NCBI GenBank assembly: GCA_951799405.1
Contig: OX637356.1
Coordinates: 13,601,229 to 13,665,228 of the forward strand
Reading direction: 5' to 3'
Length of the DNA: 64,000 nt
Source of the DNA: Agapetus fuscipes
Lineage: Eukaryota; Arthropoda; Insecta; Trichoptera; Glossosomatidae
Part shown: piece by piece, positions 1 to 9,030 of the stretch
Numbering within the stretch: position 1 is the stretch's first letter
How the letters are laid out: every line of letters begins with the position of its first letter
Made by a program: the position numbers and the translations under genes
Notes under the pieces: generated by a model
Told to the model about the DNA's origin: nothing
Databases searched by the model: none
The model's input: the letters and a program-made list of their open reading frames with translations, nothing else

Positions 1-41
1 AGCAAGAAGTTACACTACATGTGTTGCTAAGTTGCGTTTGA
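1..41 (+). repeat. SINE-B 3' end fragment
   Basis: The window opens inside the conserved SINE-B end (AGAAGTTACACTA, then TTGCGTTT), as seen complete at 2305-2625. The 5' part lies outside the window. Confidence 0.7.
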
Positions 42-89
42 AAGAAAATGTTTTTTTTTTCCGTTGCCGATAATCTTTCGTTCTGTTTA

Positions 90-222
90 TTTGATATTTT
101 GGGTTATTTTGTTTGTTTATACACATGCAGTATGTGTAAGCCCTCTCACGTGTCTACTTGTGGGCATGCATTAATTTTGAAAAATCAATATTTATGCGAC
201 TTAGATTACATATTATAGAAAG
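90..222 (+). repeat. LINE-X 3' UTR end fragment
   Basis: Contains the distal LINE-X 3' UTR landmarks in order: ACACATGCAG, GTGTAAGC, TGTGGGCATGCATT and the terminal CTTAGATTA. The hairpin-bearing part is missing, so the copy is 5'-truncated. Confidence 0.65.
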
Positions 223-774
223 ACAAACCGTGTAAGATGGTTAAGAAAAAAAGGATGCAATAACTGATTTGATTAATGTACTTAATACGAATGTAATGGA
301 TAAAACAATAATTATGAAAGTGACCATTTTTTACAGCATGGGTGGTTAAGCTCATACCTTCCACTACACACTAACACAGAAAGAACAAACACAGCTACAC
401 ATAATTTGATATATCCTGCATATTCGTTACAATATTTTTAAGAATACGCCTCCAGGGTTGAGTCCTTAGATTCGACCCAATTCCCCTAATGCATTACGTT
501 CTTTCGGGTAATTTTGACCTTCTATGAGACATAAAAGTATTTTCATATATTTTAAAATTCTGAAGACCTAACAGTACATACAAGCAATGAGAATGTTGTT
601 TTTTTGGTGGAAAAAATCTAATTCAGCAAAAAAAAGGTCTAAGGCTTTTACTCGAGAATGTTGTTTACGATATTAAATAATAAATGTAACAGAAGTCAAA
701 CCATCGAAAGAATAAGAATATCCTTTATCTTTGGAACTTTTTTGTATCTCCGATTGCAAAGAGAAACATCAAGC
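223..774. other. Non-coding stretch with a LINE-X scrap
   Basis: AT-rich, no supported gene. Positions 319-360 match the LINE-X 3' UTR start on the minus strand (ACCATTTTTTACAGCATGGG). The rest looks unique. Confidence 0.45.
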
Positions 775-966
775 TTTAAAATTCATATTAAATGCATGCC
801 TACAAGCAGACAAGCGTAAATTCGCGGTAATAAAAATGCTACATGTGTACTTATAATATAAATATAGACCCTGCAACTTTTGGCCGACCTTCCCTGAAAC
901 AGGGGTGACATTGGTAAAGTGAACCAATTTTTACAGCCTCATATCAACTTACAAGTCCAGCAATTT
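775..966 (-). repeat. LINE-X 3' UTR copy (minus)
   Basis: Reverse-complement LINE-X 3' UTR with the CCCTGAAACAGGGG hairpin and GTGACATTGG segment. It sits head-to-head with the plus copy at 1007-1263, about 40 bases away. Confidence 0.75.
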
Positions 967-1006
967 AAAATAAAGTTTACAGTCGAAGTAAATTATTTGA
1001 ATCGAA

Positions 1007-1263
1007 CTCCTTGACTGATAGGTTGGTATGCGGCTGACCACCCATGCTGTAAAAAATGGTTCACTTTGCCAATGTCACCCCTGCTTCAGGGAAGGTCGGC
1101 AAGAGTTGCGTTCGTTATGTTCATTTGAGATTGGGGTTTTTATATTGTAGGTCCACATGCAGCATGTGTAAGCGCGAAATTATGCATGTCTGCTTGTGGG
1201 AATGCATTTAATATGAATCTCAAATGATACATATCTTTGCAGCTTAGATTTAGATTTAGACAT
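1007..1263 (+). repeat. LINE-X 3' UTR copy
   Basis: Starts at CCTTGACTGATAGGTTGG, includes the hairpin CCCTGCTTCAGGG, and ends in the tail TTAGATTTAGATTTAGA. It is a 5'-truncated insertion holding only 3' UTR. Confidence 0.8.
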
Positions 1264-1310
1264 TAAAGGTTTTGAAATTTTGCAGGTAATTTGAAAAGTT
1301 ACAACAATAT

Positions 1311-1603
1311 TAATTTATAATTATTTACAAAAAAAAAAACACACGGGAAACAAGTAAATAAGAACGATTTAATTACGTTATAAGAGAACTTACATTATTC
1401 TCGACGTTTTGATAGCAACGTAGCTAGCGTCTTCAGGAGACACTCTCTTTGCACGACGACTGAGGATTGAATAATTTTTTCTTCTATAACAATCGTCACA
1501 AATCACGGCATACCTTCAAGCGAAGGTAGTAATTGTTATGAATTATTAAAATAATTAACAAAAAAATCACGCGGGAAACACGTTAATAAGAACCATTTAA
1601 TTA
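1311..1603 (-). mobile_element. Penelope-like (hammerhead-bearing) insertion between direct repeats
   Basis: Imperfect direct repeats of about 60 bp (about 1311-1374 and 1540-1603, sharing GGGAAACA and CATTTAATTA-like blocks) flank about 165 bases containing the hammerhead-like motif at 1399-1440. The same element type recurs around 30360-30510. The direct repeats could be a long target duplication or part of the element; assignment to Penelope-like elements is inferred from the motif. Confidence 0.45.
1399..1440 (-). ncRNA. Hammerhead-ribozyme-like motif
   Basis: Read on the minus strand: stem I 5' strand TCTC (1440-1437), core CTGAAGA (1436-1430), an extra C, stem II GCTAGC with GCTATC around loop TACGTT (one mismatch), AAA where GAA is expected, palindromic ACGT as stem III, C at the cleavage position, then GAGA (1402-1399) pairing perfectly with TCTC. 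The extra C before stem II and the AAA are departures from a canonical hammerhead, so activity is doubtful. Confidence 0.5.
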
Positions 1604-1920
1604 AGCGTGCGGCGCCATTTTTAGCAACTACATCAATCAATTGTTTGACTCTCGTCAGCGCCGGTTCATCGCGCTCCCCATCCCCACCCTCCGTTGCGAC
1701 AATTAACGTCGGAGTAATTAATATGAAAATCAGCGGGAAATAAATTTTCCGAATCGAATTAGTACTGTTGCTGACGTCACTCCGATCAAAATAACGAATT
1801 AAGCTTGGCACTAAATATTTTCAACTATTCGGCATCCATTAGCCTAATTAATGCCATCGCTGTAAAGCCTCTATAACAGTGATATACAACCAGTTAAAAT
1901 ATTGTTAACAGCTAAGTTTT
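1604..1920. other. Unique GC-richer island
   Basis: No match to any repeat family in the window and richer in GC than its surroundings (for example GCGTGCGGCGCC and CACCCTCCGTTGCG). Reading frames here are short and unconvincing. Possible conserved non-coding DNA; no function can be assigned. Confidence 0.3.
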
Positions 1921-1944
1921 TTAAACTTTATGTATGGAATTCTG

Positions 1945-2185
1945 TACGAGAGGGGTCTATGTCAACCGAGAAGGGTGCCGCAGAAGTGCTGCTAGAGTTG
2001 TTGCTTCTGTCGTGAGGCGCTGCAAGGAAGTGGCGATTGATGTTGGTTTTGAATAAAACCGGATTAAATTGGGAAGGGAACACAGATACTGGTAGATCAG
2101 TCCACAAACGGGCAGTTTAGCAAAGGAATAAGCCATAAAAACGCCAAGTTCTCATAGTATTGAGATCGACTGCAAAGAATTTTGA
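1945..2185 (-). mobile_element. LINE-Z C-terminal fragment
   Basis: The minus strand encodes, with breaks, the ending seen in several copies here: a SFLCQT-like block, RLW..LP, FKTNINRHF, and a tail like FFQGDIDP. The pattern (R-x-LWN-x-LP followed by FK) is the usual C-terminal end of CR1/jockey-type LINE reverse transcriptases. Sister copies: 8545-8715, 36100-36360, 38130-38790. Confidence 0.6.
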
Positions 2186-2225
2186 AGACTTTTAGAATTT
2201 TTGGTCAATAATAATAATAAAAATA

Positions 2226-2267
2226 TGATTTATTTGTGGGGGCTGCTTGTGTGAAACACATCTCAAG
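2226..2267 (-). repeat. SINE-A1 tail scrap
   Basis: GATTTATTTG followed by CACATCTCAAGAGC resembles the reverse complement of the SINE-A1 3' end seen at 57905-57965. Confidence 0.45.
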
Positions 2268-2304
2268 AGCTTCATTTCGTGTTGTTTATGTCCGGTTTAC
2301 GTCC

Positions 2305-2625
2305 GGTCGATAGCTCAGGTGGTAGAGTGCTTGCATTCCATGCCGAAAGCTCGGGTTCGAATCCCACCGAGGGTGTCAGAAATGATTCCCCGTTTCGGTG
2401 TTTATTTCAAACCCCAAAATAAAATACCGGCAAGGTTTACTCAGCCTTCACAAGAAATGAGTACCAGCACTCTCGGGAGCTGGGAAACCTCCACTTCAAC
2501 TGAAGTGGTTGGCGTAACGCCGGCCCCCTTACCTGTAAAAATAAATAGGTTCAACTCGCCATATGCGAGCCCTTCGGGGATAACGCGGCAAGAAGTTACA
2601 CTATATGTGTAGCTTAGTTGCGTTT
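2305..2625 (+). repeat. SINE-B, full length
   Basis: tRNA-like head with an A box (TAGCTCAGGTGGTAGAG) and B box (GGGTTCGAATCCC), then a body with TCGGTGTTTATTTCAAACCC, ACTTCAACTGAAGTGG, CTTACCTGTAAAAATAAAT and an end at TTAGTTGCGTTTT. The boxes would act as an internal RNA polymerase III promoter. Near-identical to the copy at 34580-34905, suggesting recent activity. Confidence 0.85.
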
Positions 2626-2699
2626 TGCGTTTTTATGTCCTTTTTGCCGACTCCATTCTTAAAATAGTAATTTAAATTTATTCCTGCAAGTTAAGTCGC

Positions 2700-2921
2700 T
2701 GCTGTAGAAAACACTGCTTCTCAAGCAAGGCCCAGTTGCTGTAAGGCTGGATGGATCTTTTGGTGACCGGTCTTTAGTAAAGGTATATGAATTTTTCAAC
2801 TCAGCAAAAAGCATACTTGAAAATAAAAATGATATATTTTATATGCTCCGCCGGAATTAGAACCCACAAGCTTCAATTCACGAGTTCAAAGTGTTGCCAC
2901 TGGTCTACGGGCCGGTCATAA
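2700..2921 (-). repeat. SINE-A copy (minus)
   Basis: Reverse complement of the SINE-A head (GGCCCGTAGACCAGTGGCAA read on minus) and body (CAGTTGCTGTAAGGCTGG and TTTTCAAC landmarks on plus). Abuts a headless SINE-B on its right. Confidence 0.75.
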
Positions 2922-2944
2922 TTTTTTCCGGTTTAATATTTAAG

Positions 2945-3175
2945 CGATTTCGTGTTTATTTCAAACTCAAAATAAAATACCAGCATGATTTTCCCAGCCT
3001 TCACAAGAAATGAGTAAAAGCCTTCTCGGAATCTGGGACATCCCCAATTAAACTGAAGTGATAAGCGTAAGGCCCTTACCTGTAAGAATAAATATATTTC
3101 CACTTGCCAAAAGCGACCCCCTTGGGTAAAATGCGATATGAAGCTACAATGATTGTGTTACTTAGTAGCGACAAG
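2945..3175 (+). repeat. SINE-B body lacking the tRNA head
   Basis: Diverged SINE-B body (CGTGTTTATTTCAAAC, CAGCCTTCACAAGAAATGAG, CTTACCTGTAAGAATAAAT), 5'-truncated, and older than the copy at 2305. Confidence 0.65.
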
Positions 3176-4149
3176 AATTATTTAATTTTTAGCGTGAAAT
3201 ATTTTTTAAATGATCCCCAAGACCTGTGATTTAGAACGACTGCGTTACATTGTACGTCTAGTTTAATATCAGTGACGGATTTTCTTTCATGAGCATTCAC
3301 GTTCTGCCCGTAAATTGTTACGTGCCATAACCAGGGAATTATTCCCTTTGCGCTGAGAAGCCTTGACTATACACTATACATACAGTATACAGGCTTTACA
3401 CGGAATAGCGTGAATTGAAAATTATTTCTATTTGATTAATCTACGCAAATAGTTTGCAAAATTATATTCAACAATGTAATTAATAATTTAATATTCCAAT
3501 CATCGGTAATGTAACATTGTGAATATAATAAATTAGTCAAAATAATCTGTTTAAAAGAGATTTGAAAATAGTTAAAGTAAATACAAGTAAAAGCTTGAAT
3601 TTTGAAATTGTTACAAAAAAAAATTACAATCTACGAGTAAAATCTATAATCTTAGTCGGTACAAATATGGATATATTTATTAAGATTGATTATTTTTTTA
3701 ATTAAGATTAAAAAAAAAAGATTGAACATTTGTTTTATTCCACTTTTATTGATTTTTTGAGTAAGTTACAAATATTTTCGGAATCACTTCCATCATCGGG
3801 TAATTGTTAGTTACCCAATGATGGAAGATCGATCATAGATTATTTTGATTGTTATCTTTTGATCCACTCTTGGAAAATCTATTGTTCCAAAATATTTATT
3901 ACTACGATAATTAATTACAAATCTCAATGTGATGGGAACATTGAATAGGGCGTGAAAATAAACACCGTCACGCGGCCGGGTCTATTGTAATTATGACACG
4001 ACGCAGGCGGGGTTCGAGCATGCGATTTCAATAATGTGAATTCAAGTGCCAAAGCCTTTTCTCTTTGACCATACCAGCGACAACATATCCAGCAATTTAT
4101 TTACACTATCATCATGAATATTGATGATTTTATTTTTGTTTTCCACCAG
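3176..4149 (+). other. Intron segment upstream of the first Beat-like exon
   Basis: AT-rich DNA ending at the acceptor TTCCACCAG|GT (AG at 4148-4149). It contains a palindrome at about 3766-3840 holding a hammerhead-like motif. No other gene seen. Confidence 0.5.
3766..3803 (-). ncRNA. Hammerhead-ribozyme-like motif
   Basis: Minus strand: TTAC (3803-3800), core CCGATGA, one extra T, stem II GGAA/TTCC closed by a GTGA tetraloop, GAA, palindrome AATATT as stem III, one T, then GTAA (3769-3766), which pairs fully with TTAC. The only core departure besides the inserted T is C for T at the second core base. A degenerate mirror copy of the core follows on the plus strand at about 3811-3830, giving an inverted pair. 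Confidence 0.55.
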
Positions 4150-4283
4150 GTATTCCCCAAGGAGTCCCCGTGATTGTAGCTGAACACCTGATATACGACC
4201 CTGGAGACATCTTGAGGGCCAACTGCACGGCGCCTGCTTCCAAGCCCAAGGCCAATATAACCCTCCTCATCAATGGGTTACAA
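4150..4283 (+). CDS. Beat-family (Ig-like) protein, internal exon
   Basis: Internal coding exon of 134 bp bounded by acceptor CCACCAG (AG at 4148-4149) and donor CAA|GTAAGG (GT at 4284). The first two bases complete a codon begun in an upstream exon; the frame then reads IPQGVPVIVAEHLIYDPGD, continues with ILRANCT, and ends LLINGLQ. The YDPGDILRANCT block followed by SKP..NIT..ING is typical of the second Ig-like domain of arthropod Beaten path proteins, cell-surface or secreted ligands acting in motor axon guidance through Sidestep receptors (family knowledge). NIT and NCT are candidate N-glycosylation sites. The paralogue cannot be named. The exon ends on a codon boundary and joins in frame to 5080-5281. 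Confidence 0.75.
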
Positions 4284-4427
4284 GTAAGGCAATTTTATCT
4301 ATTGAAAATAAAAATAAAGTTTTCAAAGCGTGTATCATCGCGCACGACCACAATTGAAGAGATGAATTTTGTTTCTTACTCTACTATTTTCTTATAACAA
4401 AAAAAAGTGATTTCGCAAAGTTAAAGT

Positions 4428-4541
4428 GACAACTACTTCGAATGACTTTATTATTTTATTTTTTAATTACAAAAAACGTGATTGCCTCTACTCCTTTTTC
4501 TTCCTCCTTTAGATAACTCCTGGTCAATTGACTTAGAAGGA
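4428..4541 (+). repeat. Tandem duplicate (copy A) of an intron-exon border: decoy acceptor
   Basis: 114-bp unit matching 4542-4584 plus 5038-5111. It carries the polypyrimidine tract, TTTAG acceptor (AG at 4511-4512) and the first codons of the next exon (ATA ACT CCT GGT CAA TTG ACT), followed by TAG where the functional copy has CAG. Splicing here would give an immediate stop. Removing the RTE insertion and one target duplication makes the two copies directly adjacent with a spacing of 114 bp. Confidence 0.8.
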
Positions 4542-4571
4542 GACAACTTCATCGTATTGCTTCATTCTTAT

Positions 4572-5037
4572 TTCTTCTAATTATCAGTATCATCATCATC
4601 ATTGGCACGACAACCCGGGGTGGGTCTTGGCCTCCCATAGCAACCGCTGCCAGCGCTGTCTATCCAATGTCTTCCTCCTCCAGTCCCACATTTCCACTGC
4701 ACGGCAATCCGCCACCACTCCGTCCAGCCATCTTGAACGTGGTCTTCCCACTGTCCGGCGTCCCTCCGGGTTCGTCATCACAATCGTCTACTCCAGGATC
4801 CGATGGTCCATTCGCTGAATGTGCCCCAGCCAATGCAGTCTATTGACCTTTATTGAGCGGACCACATCAGCGTCCTGGTACAGCTTATACAGTTCGGAGT
4901 TGTATCTTCTTCGCCATATGTTTCCGTCCTTTATTGGACCATAAATACGTCGAAGTATTTTCCTTTCGAAGACGTTGAGAGAGCATTGGTCACGCTTGGT
5001 CAGTGTCCAGGTTTCGGAGGCATATTCTTCTAATTAT
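4572..5037 (-). mobile_element. RTE-like LINE 3' fragment (4585-5024) with 13-bp target duplication
   Basis: Minus-strand reverse-transcriptase C-terminal region with SETWTLTKRDQ, RKILRRIYGP, DVVRSIK, RLHWLGHI and RRTVGRPRSRWLDGV in order, ending in ATGATGATGATG-type repeats at about 4590, as expected for RTE-clade 3' ends. It is 5'-truncated and contains a stop. TTCTTCTAATTAT flanks it exactly on both sides (4572-4584, 5025-5037). It inserted between the two copies of the duplicated splice-acceptor unit. Confidence 0.8.
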
Positions 5038-5079
5038 AAAAAACGTAATTGCCTCTACTCCTTCTTCTTCCTCCTTTAG

Positions 5080-5281
5080 ATAACTCCTGGCCAGTTGACC
5101 CAGAAGGAGACTGCACCCTGGATGTACCAGGCGCAGCTGTCCATCACGCTGATGCTGCTGCCGGAGCACTTCACCAGCGGGCCTCCGCGTCTCCAGTGCA
5201 GCGCGCGCATCCTGGATCTCTACAGGGAGGACGTGGAACTCCAGCTATTCTCCAGCAGAGGAGCGCCAAGGCTGGAGAGAG
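5080..5281 (+). CDS. Beat-family (Ig-like) protein, following exon
   Basis: Coding exon of 202 bp between acceptor CTCCTTTAG (AG at 5078-5079) and donor AGAG|GTGAGA (GT at 5282). It continues the frame of 4150-4283: ITPGQLTQKE, then TAPWMYQAQLSITLMLLPEHF, then LQCSARILDLYREDVELQL. The second Ig cysteine (QCSAR) complements ANC of the preceding exon, so the two exons together encode most of one Ig fold. The exon ends after one base of a codon. It is much more GC-rich than its surroundings. The downstream exon is not in the window, implying an intron of more than 58 kb or an unrecognised short exon. Confidence 0.75.
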
Positions 5282-5297
5282 GTGAGAAGACGCTATT

Positions 5298-5557
5298 AAG
5301 CTACACATATAGTAAAACTTTTTTCCCGAAGGAGTAGCATGTAGCGAGTGGAACCTACTTATGATTACAGGTAAGGGGGCGGCTTCGCGCCAACTACTTC
5401 ACTTGTTCACAGCTCCCGACTTATACCTTGCCGGTATTTTATTTTAGGTTTGGAATAAACACCGAAACGGGAAATCATTTCTGACACCCTAGGTGGGATT
5501 CAAATAGTAGCTCTCGGTATGGTATGCAAGCACTCTACCAACTGAGCTATTGATAGA
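5298..5557 (-). repeat. SINE-B copy (minus)
   Basis: Reverse-complement SINE-B begins 17 bases after the Beat-like exon: AAGCTACACATATAGT, GTAAGGGGGCGGC, GGAATAAACACCGAAACGGG, with the A-box complement CTCTACCAACTGAGCTAT at the right end. Confidence 0.8.
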
Positions 5558-5817
5558 TATGTAGATACAGTTTTCAAAGGATTGTAAGAGACAAACCTCA
5601 CTGGACGGTTCCAACTCCTAAAATAAAGTTGATTCTAGATTGGTTTTAAGGAATATTGTCAAATAGATTGCCGTTTGGTGAATGACTGAAATAATTTTCA
5701 TGAGTCCTTGTGATCAACTTCATCATTTCACTTTCACGCTGAAAAAGCCCATCGTAGACAAGAACAAAACGTCCAGAAGCTCCAGCTCCCACAGACCACG
5801 GCAACTTATCTTATCTT

Positions 5818-6058
5818 TGTTGCAAAGATATGTAAGATTGGGAATTCACATTGCATGCATTCTCACAAGCAGACACGTACAAGTTTGTGCTTGCACATGC
5901 CGCATGTTAACCTACAATGTAAAAACCAAATCTCAAATGGACATACATACACCCTGCAACGCCTGCCGACCTTCCCTGAAACAGGGGTGACATTGGATAA
6001 GTGCACCATTTTCTACAGCATGGGTTGTCAGCCGCATACCAACCTATAAGTCAAGGAA
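5818..6058 (-). repeat. LINE-X 3' UTR copy (minus)
   Basis: Tail-to-start order on the minus strand with GCATTCTCACAAGCAGAC, TTCCCTGAAACAGGGG and CAACCTATAAGTCAAGGAA. 3' UTR only. Confidence 0.75.
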
Positions 6059-6398
6059 CCAGATCCCGGAAAACAACTCTTCAGCATCATCAGCCGGCCG
6101 TGTAAGCCTAAAACTCCTATTCAACATACACATTTATTTTTGGTAGATATTTGTGTGAAATTTATCTTATTCCATCACTACAACGAACGCGTTCTATTCT
6201 GAAATTGTTATTTCTGTATTTTCAAAAAAAACTTGATATTTAAATTTTATAAATAAAGTTTTCTTCTTTGATTTCTACTAAATTTTATAAAACCAAAACA
6301 ATTCTAAGTAAACACTGTTGTATTTTCACTCGATTTATTGATTTTATTTTAATTAATATAATTTTCCTCTTGTATTTTTAGTGATTAACAACATAATG

Positions 6399-6624
6399 TT
6401 AGTCGCCCGTTGAGCCCGCGCTTTGACAAACTAATGATGCCTCGTCTGAAAGTTTCATGACCACGATCATTTTTACCTACCGAATTTCGGTAGTATTTGT
6501 ATGAAAACTGTAATCAGCTGATCACTTGCGGCCATCTTGGATTGACAGGTCTTCATACAAATGCATCATTAGTTTGTCAAAGCGTGAGCTCAACGGGCGA
6601 CTAAAATGTCTAAGAATAGCCCCG
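6399..6624. mobile_element. MITE-A, left end truncated
   Basis: Inverted arms of about 42 bp (TAGTCGCCCGTTGAGCCC and CGCTTTGACAAACTAATGATG on the left, complements on the right) flank a centre with GGCCATCTTGGATTGACAGG. The right end reaches ATAGCCCCG, whereas the left lacks that outer terminus. Related copies: 14055-14297 (complete) and 53029-53125 (internal part). Confidence 0.75.
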
Positions 6625-7030
6625 ATAATGATTGTCTGACGAGGTAGAACCAGAATTGTAAAAATCAGAAAATCAAATACTAAAAGTTTTTTTTTTGCTA
6701 TTTTTTCAGTGACGTCGAGCGGTTCCCAACAAAATCACTCAACTTCAGTGGAATTGCTGATTTTGCTCGCAGCCCTTGCGTATTGTACAGAAGCGACTGG
6801 TCTTTTCAAATACAGTTGAAACGCCATCTGTCTAATGATCTAGCAATATGAATACTTCATATTATTATTACAGTATAAATATTATTGAATATGTTTAGAT
6901 ATTTATTCATAGATGGAAGGGGGTGTGTGTAAATTAATATAAATGTGATACTTTATACGATATTAAACGGTTAAAAAGTTACTAAATGTCTTTTACTCTT
7001 ATATTTCTATTTACATTGACTAATAACTAG
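6625..7030. other. Unique AT-rich stretch
   Basis: No repeat match or credible coding frame seen. A GTGTGTGTAAATT motif near 6922 is the only low-complexity feature. Confidence 0.4.
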
Positions 7031-7033
7031 ACC

Positions 7034-7526
7034 GGTCCGTAGCTCAGTGGTAGCACTGCGGACTCTGAATGTGAAGGTTGTGGGTTCGATTCCCGGCGGA
7101 GCACAAAAAAATACCATTTACATTTTCAAATTTGCTCTTCGCCGGGTTGAAAAATTCATAAAACCTTTACCAATTACCGGTCACCATAGGTCCATCCAGC
7201 CTTACAGCAACTGGGTCTTGCTTGAGAATTGGCGCTTTGTAGCGACGACGATCAAGCTCGTAAAAAGGTCGATAGCTCAATTGGTAGAATGCTTGCATTC
7301 CATGCCGAGAGCAAGGATTCGATCTCAAAGGCTTACTCAGCCTTCACAAGAAATGAGAACCAGCCCCCCCGGGACCTGGGAAACCCCCACTTCAACTGAA
7401 AGTGGTTCGTGTGAGGCCGGCCCCCTTACCTGTAAAAATAAATAGGTCCCGAAGCGCCACATGCGACCCCTTCGGGGATAACGCAGGCAAGAAGTTACAC
7501 TATATGTGTAGCTTAGTTGCGTTAAT
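7034..7526 (+). repeat. Heterodimeric SINE (A unit + B unit)
   Basis: SINE-A head and body (7034-7263: TCCGTAGCTCAGTGGTAGC A box, GGGTTCGATTCCC B box, CAGCAACTGGGTCTTGCTTG) are joined directly to a SINE-B unit (7267-7526: GGTCGATAGCTCAATTGG). The B unit has an internal deletion between its B box and GCTTACTCAGCC and the variant CAGGCAAGAAG, both shared with the dimer at 54202-54683, so the dimer itself has been copied. Confidence 0.8.
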
Positions 7527-7549
7527 AACATGAGAGAACTACAACCTAT

Positions 7550-7728
7550 AGACTGGTCCCTAATCTAGCGGTGACGCTTCAGACTCGTAGATGAAAGTTG
7601 AGCTCAAAAATATAACACTTACATTTCAAATTTGCTCTTCGCTGGATTGAAAATTTTAAATGCCTTTACCAAAGACCGGTAACCAAAGGTCCATCCAGCC
7701 ATACGGCAACTGAGGTATGCTTCTGGGT
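7550..7728 (+). repeat. SINE-A copy
   Basis: Diverged SINE-A (GGTCCCTAATCTAGCGGTGA head, AAATTTGCTCTTCGCTGG body) cut off at GGTATGCTTCTG, where a LINE tail begins. Confidence 0.65.
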
Positions 7729-7880
7729 GTGACTGTGGGGCGGAGAACCAGACTATCCAGCACAAAGTGGAGGAGTGCTCCATCAGAAGACACCCTCCTG
7801 GCCTGAAAGACCTTCACGAAGCCACGCCAGGAGCAGTGAAGCGTATAGAGGCTTAGATCTTCGCGTCTGACGCGGCACTA
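7729..7880 (+). mobile_element. Non-LTR element C-terminal fragment
   Basis: Frame reads CGAENQTIQH, then EECSIRRHPPGLKDLHEATP, a cysteine-histidine pattern (C-G-x-x-x-Q-T-x-x-H then E-C) common at the C-terminus of LINE reverse transcriptases. It joins the truncated SINE-A with no gap, probably a composite insertion. Confidence 0.5.
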
Positions 7881-8437
7881 TGGCCAATAATTTGCCGGAC
7901 ATACGCAAAGTAGAGTAAATAAGTTGGTTTTTAAAAAATGTCGAGTTTCTATGTTTGTAAAATTTGTATGCAAATTAAGAGTTTTTTTTCTTCTCAAAAT
8001 CACTTTTGTAAAATTGAAAGATTCGAAATATTAAATTGAAATATTCAACTGATATTTCAAGAAAACTGAAGTATTGAAGGGTAAGCAAAAAAGTATACAT
8101 TCAAAATTATGATGAAAAATTACCTATAGTAACAAAAAATACTTTAGGCGTTCAAATAAAATCGTCAATAAACCTGAGCGGGGTGTGTGTGCATAGAAAC
8201 GCTGATTTGAAAAATTAAGCTCCATGGAGGGAAGCGCAATTTCAGATGCGAGATTTTATAGCCGAAAATAAAACTGAAAACTTTTTGAACCATAAAAATA
8301 TGATGAATCATTCAGGAGCCTGACCCAAATTTTAAATTTGAAAATCAAACAGGAAAGCCGGGAAAATATTTCGGTTTACACTGTGGCCTAGTTGCTTCTG
8401 AAGTGTCGGCAAGTGTTTTCATCTAATAATTATTCCA
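7881..8437. other. Unique AT-rich stretch
   Basis: No supported feature; no repeat family of the window recognised. Confidence 0.4.
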
Positions 8438-8544
8438 ATCATTTCACATTCAACGCTTTTGTGTGATCACTAAATTATCTGCAGATATGAGTACTTAAAT
8501 CACTTTAAAGTCAATGTTTTTGCGTGATCACTTTATATTTTTTT

Positions 8545-8715
8545 TTTAAGGAATGCTTTGCGGAGGCTCCCCAACTCTTGAAAGTTTTGGAGGTCTATGT
8601 CACCCTGGAAGATTTCCGCAAAGATGTTGCTTGAGTTCTTGCTTCTGTCGTGAGGCGCTGCAAGGAAGTGGTGATTGATGTTGGTTTTGAATAAAACCGG
8701 GTTAAATTGGGTTCT
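8545..8715 (-). mobile_element. LINE-Z C-terminal fragment
   Basis: Minus frame gives FNPVLFKTNINHHFLAAPHD, then RSKNSSNIFAEIFQGDID, then LQNFQELGSLRKAFL, the cleanest reading of the LINE-Z ending in the window. Confidence 0.65.
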
Positions 8716-8766
8716 GTATATATTTGTAGATATATACATTTTTTGTGGCAAAGATTTATTAACATT

Positions 8767-8868
8767 CAAAACTCAAATTCATGCCCACAAACAAAACCAA
8801 ACCTCAAATGACCATAAGCCCTGAAACTTTTGCTGACCTTTCCTGAAACAGGGGCGTCAATGGCAAAA
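8767..8868 (-). repeat. LINE-X 3' UTR fragment (minus)
   Basis: ATGCCCACAAACAAAACC, CAAATGACCATAAGCCCTG and CCTGAAACAGGGG match the minus strand of the LINE-X 3' UTR; both ends are truncated. Confidence 0.6.
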
Positions 8869-9030
8869 TCGTTTCTGCGTGATCAATTCATCATCTGTAG
8901 ATACAACTATTCAAATTACTTTACATTTAGAAACAAAAATTAGAAACATGTGCGATACTAAAGACATTGTCAGATGTGATAGGAATAGGATATGGTTCTG
9001 GAGGGATTATTAAGCTAATTATAAGCATAT

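Larger units (their letters stand above)
8438..8935. repeat. Diverged tandem repeat (about 60 bp) split by LINE debris
   Basis: Blocks with TTTGTGTGATCACTAAATTA, TTTTTGCGTGATCACTTTAT and TTTCTGCGTGATCAATTCAT begin near 8455, 8510 and 8872, each with a related ATCTGCAGATA or ATCTGTAGATA follow-on where present. Insertion of LINE-Z and LINE-X fragments (8532-8868) separates the last unit. Confidence 0.5.

Noticed and set aside
2321..2359. Possible tRNA gene (A and B boxes present)
   Set aside because: The tRNA-like head is followed by a repeated SINE-B body and recurs many times; acceptor-stem pairing is not maintained. It is a SINE head. The same applies to all other tRNA-like sites (7034, 22793, 34580, 57905 and others).
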